Notes: a model not told the origin generated them from the letters alone. 64,000 nt of DNA from Allobosea sp. LC85 (GCF_000735605.1 NZ_JPKG01000027.1:124001-188000); one strand, 5' to 3'. Counted from the first letter of the stretch, positions 1 through 9,209 are shown. Made by a program: numbers and translations.

Positions 1-116
1 TGGCCAGGCGTGTCGCCTTCGATCACTGGTACATCGACAATTGGTCGTTCTGGCTCGATCTCGGCATTCTTCTGCGCACGGTGTTCAGCGCGCGGGCCTA
101 TCTCAACGCCAAGTAA
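1..116 (+). CDS. C-terminus of a polyprenyl-phosphate sugar phosphotransferase (partial)
   Basis: Only the last 37 codons are present; the frame runs from base 3 to the TAA at 114-116. The visible tail reads HWYIDNWSFWLDLGILLRTV followed by a short end. The pattern Tyr-Ile-x-Asn-Trp-Ser-x-Trp-x-Asp-x-x-Ile-Leu-x-x-Thr is typical of the C-terminus of the bacterial sugar transferase family. These enzymes start exopolysaccharide repeat units by moving a sugar phosphate onto undecaprenyl phosphate at the inner membrane. The family call is an inference from this tail alone, and the exact sugar cannot be judged. Confidence 0.6.
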   Translation, partial: ARRVAFDHWYIDNWSFWLDLGILLRTVFSARAYLNAK

Positions 117-228
117 TCGACTCTCCGATCAGCCCCGATTTGCGCAGACCGGCATGGCACCGAGCGCGCTGGCCTAGCGGATATCTGGCGGCTACCGTGC
201 AGCCCGACTTCTCAGCCGGGGGCTTGCC

Positions 229-975
229 ATGAACCAAATCGATTTAGACGGTCGCGTCGCCATTGTGACCGGTGGAGCGCAAGGGATAGGCCGCGCTGTT
301 GCAGAGCGCTTCGCGGCGAGTGGCGCCAAGGTCGAGATCTGGGACCTCGATGGCGCGCTCGCAGCGAAGGCGGCGGTCGAGATCGGCAAGGGGGCGACCG
401 GAATCGCCGTCGACGTTACCAATGCTGCGGCCGTGAAGCAGGCAGCGGACGCGCTTGAGGCCCGCCTCGGCAGCGTCGACATCCTCGTCACCAGCGCCGG
501 CATCGCGGGCCCCAATCTGAAGACCTGGGAATACCCGCTCGATGAATGGGCGAAGATCATGCGCCTGAATGTCGATGGCACGCTGCATTGCTGCCAGGCG
601 GTGATCCCCGGAATGCTGAAGCGCAATTACGGCCGGCTGGTGCTGGTCGCGTCGATCGCCGGCAAGGAAGGCAACCCTAACGCCTCTGCCTATTCCGCCT
701 CGAAGGCGGCGGTGATCGCGTTGACCAAATCGCTCGGCAAGGAGCTCGCCGACAAGGATATCGCGGTCAACTGCATCACGCCCGCGGCGGCGCGGACCCG
801 CATCTTCGACCAGATGAGCGAGGAGCATATCGGCTACATGCTGGCCAAGATTCCGCGCGGCCGCTTCCTGCAGCCTGACGAGGTCGCCTCGATGGTTGGC
901 TTTCTGGCTTCCGCCGAAAACAGCTTCACCACCGGCGCGGTGTTCGATCTATCCGGCGGGCGGGCGACCTACTGA
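229..975 (+). CDS. SDR family NAD(P)-dependent oxidoreductase
   Basis: This is a 248-residue classical short-chain dehydrogenase. The N-terminal Rossmann motif TGGAQGIG lies near residues 15-22, the NAG-like turn is changed to TSAGIAG near residue 88, and the catalytic Ser...Tyr-x-x-x-Lys set is visible (ASIAG, then YSASK). It ends with the usual C-terminal GAVFDLSGG stretch. Length is normal. A G-rich stretch sits about ten bases before the ATG. It converges with the VOC gene downstream. The substrate is unknown; family members reduce or oxidise small carbonyl or hydroxyl compounds in the cytoplasm. Confidence 0.9.
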   Translation: MNQIDLDGRVAIVTGGAQGIGRAVAERFAASGAKVEIWDLDGALAAKAAVEIGKGATGIAVDVTNAAAVKQAADALEARLGSVDILVTSAGIAGPNLKTWEYPLDEWAKIMRLNVDGTLHCCQAVIPGMLKRNYGRLVLVASIAGKEGNPNASAYSASKAAVIALTKSLGKELADKDIAVNCITPAAARTRIFDQMSEEHIGYMLAKIPRGRFLQPDEVASMVGFLASAENSFTTGAVFDLSGGRATY

Positions 976-1024
976 TCAAGGCCTGCGCAGCGCGGGTTCT
1001 GCGCGGCGCAGGCCTCTTGTCTGG

Positions 1025-1402
1025 TCAGATGCGCTGGCCGACATCGATCCTGTCGCCGTCCGGATCGGCGAAGACGAAGGATCGCAGGCCGTATTCCTGG
1101 TCGCGCAGCCCCTTGATGATGCGCAGCCCTTCGCGCTGGCAGATCGCGTGCAGGGCCTCGACATCGCCGACCATCAGATGGGCGACGTTGAATGGGGCGG
1201 CGGGATGCGTCTTCTGCAGGGTGAGATGCAGCTCGGCTTCATCGCGCTTCAGGATCATGAAGCCGACGGGGGCACCGTTCTCGAAGGTTTTCCGGAAGCC
1301 GAGCACCCGTGTGTAGAAGTCGTGGGCCTTGTCCATGTCGCGTACCGGCAACATGGCGGCAATCCGGCCGAAGCGGATGCCGTGGTCGGTTGGATCGGTC
1401 AT
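1025..1402 (-). CDS. VOC (glyoxalase/bleomycin-resistance) family protein
   Basis: This 125-residue protein has one VOC module of paired beta-alpha-beta-beta-beta units. It starts with MTDPTDHGIRFGRIAAMLPV and carries the family-typical DMDKAHDFYTRVLGF helix and a closing FADPDGDRIDVGQ strand. Such proteins bind a divalent metal and act as dioxygenases, epimerases, lyases or binding proteins. Nothing here fixes the reaction. It is divergent from the amidohydrolase gene downstream and convergent with the SDR gene. Confidence 0.8.
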   Translation of the reverse strand: MTDPTDHGIRFGRIAAMLPVRDMDKAHDFYTRVLGFRKTFENGAPVGFMILKRDEAELHLTLQKTHPAAPFNVAHLMVGDVEALHAICQREGLRIIKGLRDQEYGLRSFVFADPDGDRIDVGQRI

Positions 1403-1600
1403 GGCAACGTCTCGCGATTGGGAACCGCATCATCCAGTCCCGGCGGTGCGGAGCGGACGAGCGCTTTTCAGGGGATGAAGAGAGACGGTGCTCCGGGCGA
1501 TGCTTAGCAGGCGGACGGGCCGTCGCGCCAGTGATGGAAATTCGGCGCGGAAATGCCTCTGGCCGCTTCCCCCGCAGGGCCGATGCGCTATGGTTTGGAC

Positions 1601-2860
1601 ATGACCGCCTCGCTTCCCTCCGCCGCCGTCCTTGGTGCCCGCGCCTTTGCCGCACTTGATGGACTGAACCGTTTCACCGACGAGCCGGGCAAGATCACCC
1701 GCCTCTACCTGTCCCCTTCGCATCGGCAGGCCGCCGAGTGGACGAAAGGCGCGATGGAAGTGGCGGGGCTCGACGCCTTCATCGATGCGGCCGGATCTGT
1801 CCAAGGCCGACGCGAGGGCGCAAAGCCAGGTCTTCCTGCCGTCCTGATCGGCTCGCATATCGATACGGTGAAGGATGGCGGCCGGTTTGACGGCAATCTC
1901 GGCGTCGTCGCCGGTGTCCTCGCAGCGCAGGCTCTTCGCGATGCCGGCATCATCCTGCCCTTCGCGCTGGAGGTGGTTGCCTTCGGTGACGAGGAGACGG
2001 TGCGCTTTCCGACCTCCCTTTCGACCTCATCGGCCTTGATCGGGCACTATGATCCGGCCTGGCTCGACTCGCGCGACGCTGATGGCGTGGTGCTGCGTGA
2101 TGCCCTCGTCGCCTTTGGCGGCGACCCATCCGGGGTTGCCGCCTTGAAGCGCAAGCCCGGCTCCGTGAAGGCCTATCTCGAGGTCCATATCGAGCAGGGC
2201 CCGGTGCTGGAGAGCGAGAACGAGTCTGTCGGCATCGTCACCGCCATCAACGCCCAGAAGCGCGCCCGGGTCCGCGTCAGCGGCGAGGCCGGCCATGCCG
2301 GGACGGTCCCGATGAAGCTGCGCAAGGATGCACTCGCCGCTGCCGCGGAGATGGCGCTGGCGCTCGAGGATATCGCAGCCGCGCATGAGCAGGCGGTCGG
2401 CACGGTTGGCGTGTTCCGGCCCGACCCGGGCGCCACCAATGTCGTGCCCGGCGCGGTCGACTTCACCATCGATTTCCGTTCGCCGCGTAACGATACGCTT
2501 GCGAGCATGGACAAGGCCATTGCCGAGCGCTTCGCTGCGATCGCGGCACGGCGCGGTGTCGGGTTGGAGATCACGGCCTATTCGCAGGAAGATGCGACGC
2601 CGATGGCGGAGAGACTGCAGGAGGCTTTTGCGACGGGCATCGCCCGCACGGGCTCGAACCTCAGCGCTCGCCGTCTTCCGTCCGGCGCCGGCCACGACGC
2701 CATGGCGATGGCACGGCTTTGTCCCGCAGCCATGCTCTTTGTCCGCTGCGAGAAGGGCATCAGCCATTCGCCGCTGGAGAACATGACCGAACTCGACGCC
2801 GGTATCGCGATCCGGGTGCTGCTCGAGACCATCCTGGAGCTGGCGCGGCAGGAGGGGTGA
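1601..2860 (+). CDS. M20-family Zn-dependent amidohydrolase (allantoate / N-carbamoyl-L-amino acid hydrolase type)
   Basis: About 419 residues from the ATG at 1601; in-frame ATGs at 1553 and 1583 would add a poorly conserved lead, so the start is uncertain. Metal ligands and family motifs are visible: GSHIDTVKDGGRFDGNLGV, then VVAFGDEETVRF (the Glu-Glu pair), and AYLEVHIEQGPVLE. The dimerisation domain contains GEAGHAGTVPM, and the end contains SGAGHDAMAMA and KGISHSP. This is the layout of enzymes that hydrolyse allantoate or N-carbamoyl amino acids. The variant DEETVRF, where many allantoate enzymes have a Gly after the Glu pair, makes the substrate uncertain. No ureide genes surround it. 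Confidence 0.85.
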   Translation: MTASLPSAAVLGARAFAALDGLNRFTDEPGKITRLYLSPSHRQAAEWTKGAMEVAGLDAFIDAAGSVQGRREGAKPGLPAVLIGSHIDTVKDGGRFDGNLGVVAGVLAAQALRDAGIILPFALEVVAFGDEETVRFPTSLSTSSALIGHYDPAWLDSRDADGVVLRDALVAFGGDPSGVAALKRKPGSVKAYLEVHIEQGPVLESENESVGIVTAINAQKRARVRVSGEAGHAGTVPMKLRKDALAAAAEMALALEDIAAAHEQAVGTVGVFRPDPGATNVVPGAVDFTIDFRSPRNDTLASMDKAIAERFAAIAARRGVGLEITAYSQEDATPMAERLQEAFATGIARTGSNLSARRLPSGAGHDAMAMARLCPAAMLFVRCEKGISHSPLENMTELDAGIAIRVLLETILELARQEG

Positions 2861-2870
2861 TCTCCCCGTC

Positions 2871-2894
2871 CTGCTCGGCCGTGCTGCCGAGCAG
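2871..2894. terminator. Hairpin between convergent genes
   Basis: A perfect 9-bp inverted repeat (CTGCTCGGC and GCCGAGCAG) encloses a 6-base loop just after the amidohydrolase stop codon. There is no T-tract, so intrinsic termination is only suggested. The downstream gene is convergent, which fits a shared terminator. Confidence 0.4.
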
Positions 2895-2968
2895 CCATCT
2901 CTCGAACCGCGCCGCATGGCAGCGCGGCGGGCCAGGGCAAGCCCGGCCATGTTGCGTGGCGGCTGGCC

Positions 2969-4600
2969 TTACTCCAGCGCCCCGATCACGGCCTCGACCG
3001 CCTCGACGATCGCGCCCGAGCGCACCAGCGCCGTCGCCTGATTCATCTCGGCGGCGTACCAGCGGTCGCCGTCGAGCGCGGGCGGGATCGTCTCGCGCAA
3101 CGCGTCGAGCGCAGCCTGCGTGCCCCGCCCGAGCGGATGGCCCTTGGCCGTCTCCGCGATCAGCGTCAGCGCCTGGCAGGCCATCAGGATTTCCATGGCG
3201 ATGATCATCTCGACATTCTCGACCACGGTCCGAGCCTTGCGGCCGCACAAGGTCGAGTTCGAGACATGGTCCTCGGCATTCGATTTGCCGGGGATGGAAT
3301 CGACGGATCCCGGCGCCGACAGCGTCCGGTTCTCCATCACCAGCGCCGACATCGAGCACTGCACCGTGGCGAAGCCGGTGTTGAGGCCGCGCTTGCCGGC
3401 GAGCAGATTGCGCGGCAGGCCGTAGCTGAGCGTCGGGTCGATCAGACGGGCGAGGCGGCGTTCGCAGATCGAGCCGAGATCAGTCATGGCCATGGCAAGC
3501 AGGTCCATCGCCTGCGCGACGTACTGGCCATGGAAATGACCGCCGGAAATCACGGTGTAGCTGCCGCTCTCCTCGAAGATCAGCGGGTTGTCCGTGGCCG
3601 AGTTGGTCTCGGTGCCGATGACGCGCAACACGTAGTCGAGCGCCTCGCGCGCCGGACCATGCACCTGCGGGCCGCAGCGCAGCGAATAGACGTCCTGCAC
3701 GCGCGGTGACGGCGGCTTGCCTTGCGTGCGACCGATCTCGTCAGGGTAGATCGTCTCGCGGGCCGAAGCCGAGCAGCGCTTCGAGCCCTGCGTCAGTTTC
3801 AGGATATTGCGCGCGACCAGCCCCTGGCCGGGATGGGGACGCGCGGCATGGACGCGCGGATCGAAGGCTGCAAGCTCGCCGCGCATCGCCTCCAGCGAAA
3901 GCGCGAGCCCGATATCGGCCGCCTTGACCAAGCGCTTGGCATCCTCGCTCGCCAGCACGCCGAGCGCGAGCGAAACCGTCGAGCCGTTGATCAGGGCAGA
4001 CGCATCCTTGGCGCCGAGCGGGAAATCGGGTGTGAGGCCGGCCTTTGCCAGCGCGTCGCGCGCCGGCATGCGCCTGCCCTTGTAGATCGCTTCGGCCTCG
4101 GCGAAGCCGCAGACGGCCGCCGACATATGGGCGAGCGGGGCAAGATCGCCGGAGGCGCCGACCGAGCCCTTCTGCGGGATGACCGGGTGCACGCCGGCAT
4201 TGAGGCAGGCGAGCAGGCGCTCGACGAGCTCGACCTGGGGGCCGGAATAGTTCGAGGCAAAGGCGTTGGCGCGCAGCAGCATGGTCGCGCGCGTCACGTC
4301 TTCGGGGAAGGGCTCGCCGATGCCGGTCGCATGCGCATAGACGCTCTTGCGCTGATACTCGGTCATCTCCGACATCAGCACGCGCTGGTCCTTGAACAGG
4401 CCGACGCCGGTGTTGAAGGAATACATGAACGGCGCATCGTCGGTCATGAAATGCGCATCGATATGGGCGCGCGTCGCCGCGATACGCTCGCGCGCCGCCT
4501 TGGCGAGGCCGGCCTTCTCGCAGCGGCCGGAAGGGCCGGGCCTTGCGACCTTGAGAACCTGCTTGCCCTTGAGCGTGCGCCCGTCGATCGAAACCGCCAT
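2969..4600 (-). CDS. MIO-type aromatic amino acid ammonia-lyase (histidine ammonia-lyase family)
   Basis: This is a 543-residue full-length member of the HAL/PAL family. The Ala-Ser-Gly triad that cyclises to the MIO cofactor is at residues 149-151 (GSVGASGDLAPLAHM). The catalytic tyrosine loop is at residue 60 (MYSFNTGVGLF), and GTETNSATDNPL and the inner-helix motif NAEDHVSN follow. In typical histidine lyases the latter region reads ANQEDHVSM, so the SIPGKSNAEDHVSN variant suggests a different or wider amino-acid substrate. No hut genes are adjacent. The family deaminates an L-amino acid to the alpha,beta-unsaturated acid in the cytoplasm. Confidence 0.88.
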   Translation of the reverse strand: MAVSIDGRTLKGKQVLKVARPGPSGRCEKAGLAKAARERIAATRAHIDAHFMTDDAPFMYSFNTGVGLFKDQRVLMSEMTEYQRKSVYAHATGIGEPFPEDVTRATMLLRANAFASNYSGPQVELVERLLACLNAGVHPVIPQKGSVGASGDLAPLAHMSAAVCGFAEAEAIYKGRRMPARDALAKAGLTPDFPLGAKDASALINGSTVSLALGVLASEDAKRLVKAADIGLALSLEAMRGELAAFDPRVHAARPHPGQGLVARNILKLTQGSKRCSASARETIYPDEIGRTQGKPPSPRVQDVYSLRCGPQVHGPAREALDYVLRVIGTETNSATDNPLIFEESGSYTVISGGHFHGQYVAQAMDLLAMAMTDLGSICERRLARLIDPTLSYGLPRNLLAGKRGLNTGFATVQCSMSALVMENRTLSAPGSVDSIPGKSNAEDHVSNSTLCGRKARTVVENVEMIIAMEILMACQALTLIAETAKGHPLGRGTQAALDALRETIPPALDGDRWYAAEMNQATALVRSGAIVEAVEAVIGALE

Positions 4601-4639
4601 GCTCGTCCCTTCCGCGTGGTCCGTTCTGTTTCCTCTGGT

Positions 4640-4693
4640 CTAGAGCATGGCATCCGAAAGGGGAAACCGGCTTTCCTACGATTTCGCGGCCTA
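4640..4693. repeat. Degenerate copy of the CTAGAGC intergenic palindrome family
   Basis: The stretch starts CTAGAGCATGGCATCCGAAA and continues with GGGGAAACCGGCTTTCC, ending near a CTAA. The order GAGCAT, CCGAAA, GGAAACCGG, TTTTC is the pattern of a palindromic repeat common between genes in Rhizobiales. The second arm is decayed. It lies in the leader of the ammonia-lyase gene, in a 306-bp gap (4601-4906) that otherwise holds only a short hairpin. Confidence 0.5.
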
Positions 4694-4764
4694 ACTCCTT
4701 GATAGGAGACGGGTTCAGGTTTCAAACCAAGCAGCTTTGCCGTTTCGTGAATAATCATCCGGCT

Positions 4765-4784
4765 CTTGCGGCATGTGCCGCAAG
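4765..4784. promoter_or_regulatory. 9-bp inverted repeat in a divergent intergenic region
   Basis: CTTGCGGCA and TGCCGCAAG face each other with two bases between. The site lies between the minus-strand ammonia-lyase and the plus-strand isomerase-like gene, so it could be an operator or a hairpin at either promoter. There is no functional evidence beyond the symmetry. Confidence 0.3.
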
Positions 4785-4906
4785 CGAAAATGGCCGGGTG
4801 CCGATGGGCGAGGTCAAGATTTGGAATTGGTCGCTCGGCCAGCGCCAGCGCATGGTGTGCCGAACGCCTCATCATGAGCGCTCCTGAAAGACGGATTCGC
4901 CTGCCA

Positions 4907-5530
4907 ATGCCCCGCATGATCGACTATTTCTTCACGCTGTCCTCGCCCTGGGCCTATCTCGGGCATGCGGCTTTCATCGAGACTGCCAAGCGCCATGGCG
5001 CGACGGTGACCTACCGGCCGATGCCGGTGCGGGCGGTCTTCGACGAGACGGGCGGATTGCCGCTGCCCAAGCGCCACCCCTCGCGCCAGCGCTATCGTCT
5101 CGTCGAGCTGCAGCGTTGGCGCGAACGGCGTGGCCTGCCGCTCGTGCTGCAGCCAAAGCATGTGCCGTTCGATCCTTCGCTGGCGGATCGCTTCGTCACG
5201 GCGCTGGTGGCGGCGGGTCATGATCCGGATCCGTTCGTGCGCCGCGCCTTCCACACCATCTGGTCGGACGAGCGGGACATGGGCGATCGCTCGGTGATCG
5301 CCGGGCTGGCGACCGCAGAGGGGCTTCCGGCCGAGGCCCTGCTGACTGCGGCCGAGAGCGCGGCGAGTACGCAACGCTATGAGGCCAGCCGCGTTGACGC
5401 GATCGCCGCCGGCGTCTTCGGCGCTCCCTCCTATGTGCTCGATGGCGAAGTCTTCTGGGGCCAGGACCGTGTCGAACTCCTCGACGCCGCCCTGGCGAGC
5501 GGGCGAGCCGCCTATCTCCCGCAGGCCTGA
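4907..5530 (+). CDS. 2-hydroxychromene-2-carboxylate isomerase / DsbA-like thioredoxin-fold protein
   Basis: About 207 residues. The start YFFTLSSPWAYLGHAAF matches the N-terminus of the kappa-class GST/HCCA isomerase family (FDFxSPYAYL). The C-terminal part contains the family-typical VFGAPSYVLDGEVFWGQDRV. These glutathione-dependent enzymes isomerise cis/trans ring-cleavage products in naphthalene-like degradation, but many members act on unknown substrates. In-frame ATGs at 4874, 4907 and 4916 are all possible starts; the conserved strand begins at 4916, so one of the last two is likely. Confidence 0.8.
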   Translation: MPRMIDYFFTLSSPWAYLGHAAFIETAKRHGATVTYRPMPVRAVFDETGGLPLPKRHPSRQRYRLVELQRWRERRGLPLVLQPKHVPFDPSLADRFVTALVAAGHDPDPFVRRAFHTIWSDERDMGDRSVIAGLATAEGLPAEALLTAAESAASTQRYEASRVDAIAAGVFGAPSYVLDGEVFWGQDRVELLDAALASGRAAYLPQA

Positions 5531-5679
5531 CCAGTCTCTCGCACAGCCGATCTGATGCGACGCCTCGGGTGCCCTGCGCCCGAGGCGCTGGTATGCCGCG
5601 TCCCGCGCTATATGGTTCGACGGGAACGCCTCCTCCGGCGTGCTCAAGAGTTCAATCGATTAAAGGAGCGTTGAGCGCG

Positions 5680-6480
5680 ATGACACAGGATCATACGGCG
5701 CCGAACTGGCCACAACTGGCTGATCTCAGGGGCAAGAGGGTGCTGATCACCGGCGCCAGCACCGGCATTGGCGCGGCGGCTGCCCGAGCCTTCGGTGCCA
5801 ATGGGGCCCGCGTCGGCGTTCACTACAATGCCAGCCGCGACAAGGCGGAAGCGGTTGCCCGCGAGGTCGAGGCGGCCGGTGGCAAGGCCGTGCTGATCGG
5901 CGGCGACGTGACGAAGAGCGCCGAGATCCCACGCATCATGGCGGAGGCGCTCTCGGGCCTCGGCGGGCTCGATGTGCTGATCAATAATGCCGGTGGGCTG
6001 GTGAAGCGCGTGCCGGTCACCGATTATGACGATGGAATCATCGACGGCATCATCGACCTCAACATCCGCCAGGTCGCGCATTTCATGCGTGAGGCGGCCA
6101 GGACCCTGATCGCACAGGGCACGGGCGGCAGCATCGTCAATGTCAGCTCGGTCGCGGCGCGCATCGGCGGCGGGCCCGGCTCCGTGCTCTACGCCGCTTC
6201 AAAGGGTTTCATCTCGACAGCAACCCGTGGCTGGGCCCGCGAGCTGGTCAAGCACCGGATTCGGGTCAATGCCGTCTCGCCGGGTGTGATCATGACGCCG
6301 TTCCACGAGCGCTACTCGACGCCCGAGCAACTCGTCGCAATGCAGGCCGGCATCCCGATGGACCGGCTTGGCCAGGCAGATGAATGCGTCGGCGCCTTCC
6401 TATACCTAGCGTCCGAGACACTCGGCAGCTTCGTCACCGGCCAGATACTCGAGGTCAACGGCGGCCAATACATGCCGTAG
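5680..6480 (+). CDS. SDR family oxidoreductase
   Basis: 266 residues. The start at 5680 is favoured by the ribosome site AAAGGAGCG about ten bases before it, although the frame is open further upstream. The cofactor motif [12 protein letters not shown], the NNAGG loop, the catalytic [10 protein letters not shown] with YAASKG, and a closing [12 protein letters not shown] are all visible. This is a typical classical SDR, 3-ketoacyl-ACP-reductase-like in form. The substrate is not apparent. It is followed by hemA after 89 bp. Confidence 0.88.
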   Translation: MTQDHTAPNWPQLADLRGKRVLITGASTGIGAAAARAFGANGARVGVHYNASRDKAEAVAREVEAAGGKAVLIGGDVTKSAEIPRIMAEALSGLGGLDVLINNAGGLVKRVPVTDYDDGIIDGIIDLNIRQVAHFMREAARTLIAQGTGGSIVNVSSVAARIGGGPGSVLYAASKGFISTATRGWARELVKHRIRVNAVSPGVIMTPFHERYSTPEQLVAMQAGIPMDRLGQADECVGAFLYLASETLGSFVTGQILEVNGGQYMP

Positions 6481-6569
6481 GAGTCGTCCGTAACGGCCCC
6501 CGCGACACCGCGCACCATTTCGCGCTAGGCTCCTCTCTCGTAGGAGAGGCCCGTCGCAGGAGGCCGCCG

Positions 6570-7781
6570 ATGGACTACGAACACTTCTTCCGCACGGAGC
6601 TCGACGCGCTTCGCAAGGAGGGACGCTATCGGGTCTTCGCCGATCTGGAGCGCATCGTCGGGCGCTTTCCGCGTGCGCGCTATCATGGCGCGGACGGCCC
6701 CCGCGAGATCACCGTCTGGTGCTCCAACGACTATCTCGGCATGGGCCAGCATCCCGACGTCCTGGCCGCGATGCAGGAGGCTCTTGCCGGTTGCGGCGCC
6801 GGCGCCGGCGGCACCCGCAATATCAGCGGCACCAACCACTACCATGTGCTGCTCGAGCAGGAGCTGGCCGACCTGCACGGCAAGGAAGCAGCGCTCCTCT
6901 TCAACTCCGGTTACATGTCGAACTGGGCCTCGCTCTCGACGCTGGCCTCGCGGCTCCCGGGCTGCGTGGTGCTGACCGATGCGCTGAACCATGCCTCGAT
7001 GATCGAGGGTATCCGGCATTCGCGCGCGGAGAAGCTGATCTTCGCCCATAACGATCCCGATGACCTGCGCCGCAAGCTGCAGGGCATCGATCCGGCCCGG
7101 CCCAAGCTGATCGCCTTCGAGTCGGTCTATTCGATGGACGGCGATATCGCCCCGGTCGCCGCCTTCTGCGATATCGCCGACGAGTTCGGCGCCATGACCT
7201 ATATCGACGAGGTCCACGCCGTCGGCATCTATGGGCCGCGCGGCGGCGGCATCAGCGAGCGCGACGGCTTGAGCGATCGCCTGACCCTGATCGAGGGCAC
7301 GCTGGCCAAATCCTTCGGCGTGATGGGGGGCTATATCGCTGGCTCGGCTGCGCTCTGCGACTATGTCCGCAGCTTTGCCTCGGGCTTCATCTTCTCGAGC
7401 TCCTTGCCGCCGAACCTCGCGGCGGGCGCGCTCGCCGCGATCCGTCATCTCAAGGCGAGCTCCGTCGAGCGCGAGCGCCAGAGCGACCGGGTCATGGCCT
7501 TGCGGAACAGGCTCGACGCTGTCGGCATCGCGCATCTCGTCAATCCGAGCCATATCGTCCCGGTGATGGTGGGCGACGCAGTGCTTTGCAAGGCGATCAG
7601 CGACGAGCTGCTGGCGCGCTTCGACATCTATGTCCAGCCGATCAACTATCCGACGGTGCCGCGCGGCACCGAGCGGCTGCGCCTCACGCCTTCGCCGCTG
7701 CACAGCGATGCTGATATCGAGCAGCTCGTGGCGGCGCTGACCGAGATCTGGAGCAGGGTGGGACTGAAGCGCGCGGCATAG
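6570..7781 (+). CDS. hemA: 5-aminolevulinate synthase
   Basis: 403 residues. The enzyme condenses glycine and succinyl-CoA to 5-aminolevulinate, the first haem step in alphaproteobacteria (C4 route). It begins [20 protein letters not shown], and shows WCSNDYLGM, the [13 protein letters not shown] glycine-rich loop, YIDEVHAVG, and the PLP lysine at residue 247 in [13 protein letters not shown]. The start at 6570 is supported by GCAGGAGG seven bases upstream; an upstream in-frame extension lacks family similarity. Length is typical. Confidence 0.97.
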   Translation: MDYEHFFRTELDALRKEGRYRVFADLERIVGRFPRARYHGADGPREITVWCSNDYLGMGQHPDVLAAMQEALAGCGAGAGGTRNISGTNHYHVLLEQELADLHGKEAALLFNSGYMSNWASLSTLASRLPGCVVLTDALNHASMIEGIRHSRAEKLIFAHNDPDDLRRKLQGIDPARPKLIAFESVYSMDGDIAPVAAFCDIADEFGAMTYIDEVHAVGIYGPRGGGISERDGLSDRLTLIEGTLAKSFGVMGGYIAGSAALCDYVRSFASGFIFSSSLPPNLAAGALAAIRHLKASSVERERQSDRVMALRNRLDAVGIAHLVNPSHIVPVMVGDAVLCKAISDELLARFDIYVQPINYPTVPRGTERLRLTPSPLHSDADIEQLVAALTEIWSRVGLKRAA

Positions 7782-7847
7782 CCGCCGCCGATCCTGTCCG
7801 AAGGGTGATCTTGGATCCATTCCGGAGTGCTCTGGATCCCGGCGCCA

Positions 7848-7895
7848 GATCACGCTGCTGTTGGACGAAACCGTCCAACAGCAGAAAACGTGATC
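7848..7895. terminator. Long inverted repeat between hemA and metZ
   Basis: A perfect 13-bp stem (7855-7867 with 7872-7884, loop AAAC) is extended outward by GATCACG/CGTGATC with a four-A bulge on one side. It lies between two convergent genes and likely ends transcription from both sides, although no long T-run is present. Confidence 0.6.
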
Positions 7896-7899
7896 GACG

Positions 7900-9096
7900 T
7901 CAGACCGCCGCCAGCGCGCGCTCGAAATCGGCGATCAGGTCGTCGGGATGTTCGAGCCCGACCGAGAAGCGCACCAACCCATCGGTGACGCCCATGCTGG
8001 CGCGAACCTCCGGCGTGAAGCGCTGATGCGTCGTCGTGGCGGGGTGCACGATCAGGCTCTTGGCATCGCCGAGATTGTTGGAGATGCGGATCAGCTTGAG
8101 CGCATTGAGCAGGCGGTAGACGGCCTCCTTGCCCCCATTGACCTCGAAGGCGACCAGGGTCGAGGGACCGCTCATCTGGCGCGCGATGATCTCGGCCTGC
8201 GGGTGATTGGGATCGCCCGGGAAGGTCACCTTCGGCAGTTTGGGCTGCCTCTTCAGCCAGGCGGCAAGGATCGCGGCGCTCTGTGCCTGGCGGTTGACGC
8301 GCAGCGGCAGCGTCTCCAGGGCCTTCAGCATCACCCAGGCGTTGAAGGGCGACATTGCCGGCCCGGTCTGGCGCAGAAAGGTCTGGATCTCGCTCTGGAT
8401 CAATTCCTCAGAGGCCAGGACCAGTCCGCCAAGGCAGCGGCCTTGCCCGTCGATATGCTTCGTTGCCGAGTAGACGACGCAGTCGGCGCCGAGTTCGAGC
8501 GGTCGTTGGAAGAGCGGGGTGGCGAAGACGTTGTCGACGACGAGCTTGGCGCCGACCTCCTTCGCCAGCGCGGCGACGGCCGCGATATCGATGACCTCGA
8601 GCGTCGGGTTCGCCGGGCTTTCCAGGAAGAAGACCTTGGTGTTGGGCCGCACGGCCTTCTGCCACGCGTCGATATCCGGGCCGTTCACCAGCGTCGATTC
8701 CACGCCGTAGCGCGGCAGATGATCCTCGACGACATAGCGACAGGAGCCGAACAGGGCCTGCGCCGCAACGACATGGTCGCCGGCACGCACGAGGCTCATC
8801 AGTGCTGCCGTCACGGCGGCCATGCCGGTCGCGGTGGCGCGACAGGCTTCGGCCCCCTCGAAGGCGGCCATGCGCTGTTCCAGCATGGTCACGGTCGGGT
8901 TCGAGAAGCGGGCATACTGGAAGCCCGGATCCTTGTTCAGGAAGCGCGCCTCGCACTGCTCGGCGCTGTCATAGACATGGCCCTGCGTCAGGAAGAGTGC
9001 TTCCGACGTCTCGCCGAACTGCGAGCGCAGGGTGCCGGCATGGACCAGCCGCGTTTCGGGATGCAGCGCCTTTGCGCCAGCGTCTGGACCTGACAT
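7900..9096 (-). CDS. metZ: O-succinylhomoserine sulfhydrylase
   Basis: 398 residues, PLP-dependent, Cys/Met metabolism family. It is expected to make homocysteine from O-succinylhomoserine and sulfide in methionine synthesis. Visible are the phosphate-binding QYARFSNPT, ATATGMAAV, the FLESPANPTLEV loop and the lysine-bearing SATKHIDGQGRCLGG. The long form with IDGQGR is typical of alphaproteobacterial MetZ, and the closing VRFSVGLEHPDDLIAD is family-typical. The start is supported by GGAG seven bases upstream. Two operator-like repeats lie directly upstream. Confidence 0.92.
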   Translation of the reverse strand: MSGPDAGAKALHPETRLVHAGTLRSQFGETSEALFLTQGHVYDSAEQCEARFLNKDPGFQYARFSNPTVTMLEQRMAAFEGAEACRATATGMAAVTAALMSLVRAGDHVVAAQALFGSCRYVVEDHLPRYGVESTLVNGPDIDAWQKAVRPNTKVFFLESPANPTLEVIDIAAVAALAKEVGAKLVVDNVFATPLFQRPLELGADCVVYSATKHIDGQGRCLGGLVLASEELIQSEIQTFLRQTGPAMSPFNAWVMLKALETLPLRVNRQAQSAAILAAWLKRQPKLPKVTFPGDPNHPQAEIIARQMSGPSTLVAFEVNGGKEAVYRLLNALKLIRISNNLGDAKSLIVHPATTTHQRFTPEVRASMGVTDGLVRFSVGLEHPDDLIADFERALAAV

Positions 9097-9112
9097 GAAC
9101 TGAACTCCGGCC

Positions 9113-9168
9113 GTTCGTTATAACGGACATGGGGAATAACAGCTCAGCAATCGTTCGTAAAGACGGAC
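9113..9168 (-). promoter_or_regulatory. Paired operator-like repeats upstream of metZ
   Basis: Two 16-bp sites share both arms exactly, GTTCGT-N4-ACGGAC, at 9113-9128 and 9153-9168. They are 40 bp apart, about four helical turns. Each site is a near-palindrome with one mismatch between the arms. The nearer site starts 16 bp before the metZ ATG and contains TATAAC on the gene strand, so it may overlap the -10 region. The layout suggests cooperative repressor binding; the protein is unknown. Confidence 0.5.
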
Positions 9169-9209
9169 AAAAATTCTCCGGAAGGAACGCCCGCGATCTG
9201 CTCCCTGAA

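Noticed and set aside
9113..9128. LexA box at the metZ operator
   Set aside because: Alphaproteobacterial LexA sites are GTTC-N7-GTTC direct repeats; here the second half is ACGGAC and does not fit.
9097..9209. A SAM-II riboswitch before metZ
   Set aside because: Expected by analogy with other alphaproteobacteria, but I could not find the conserved pseudoknot segments by eye. A covariance-model search would settle it.
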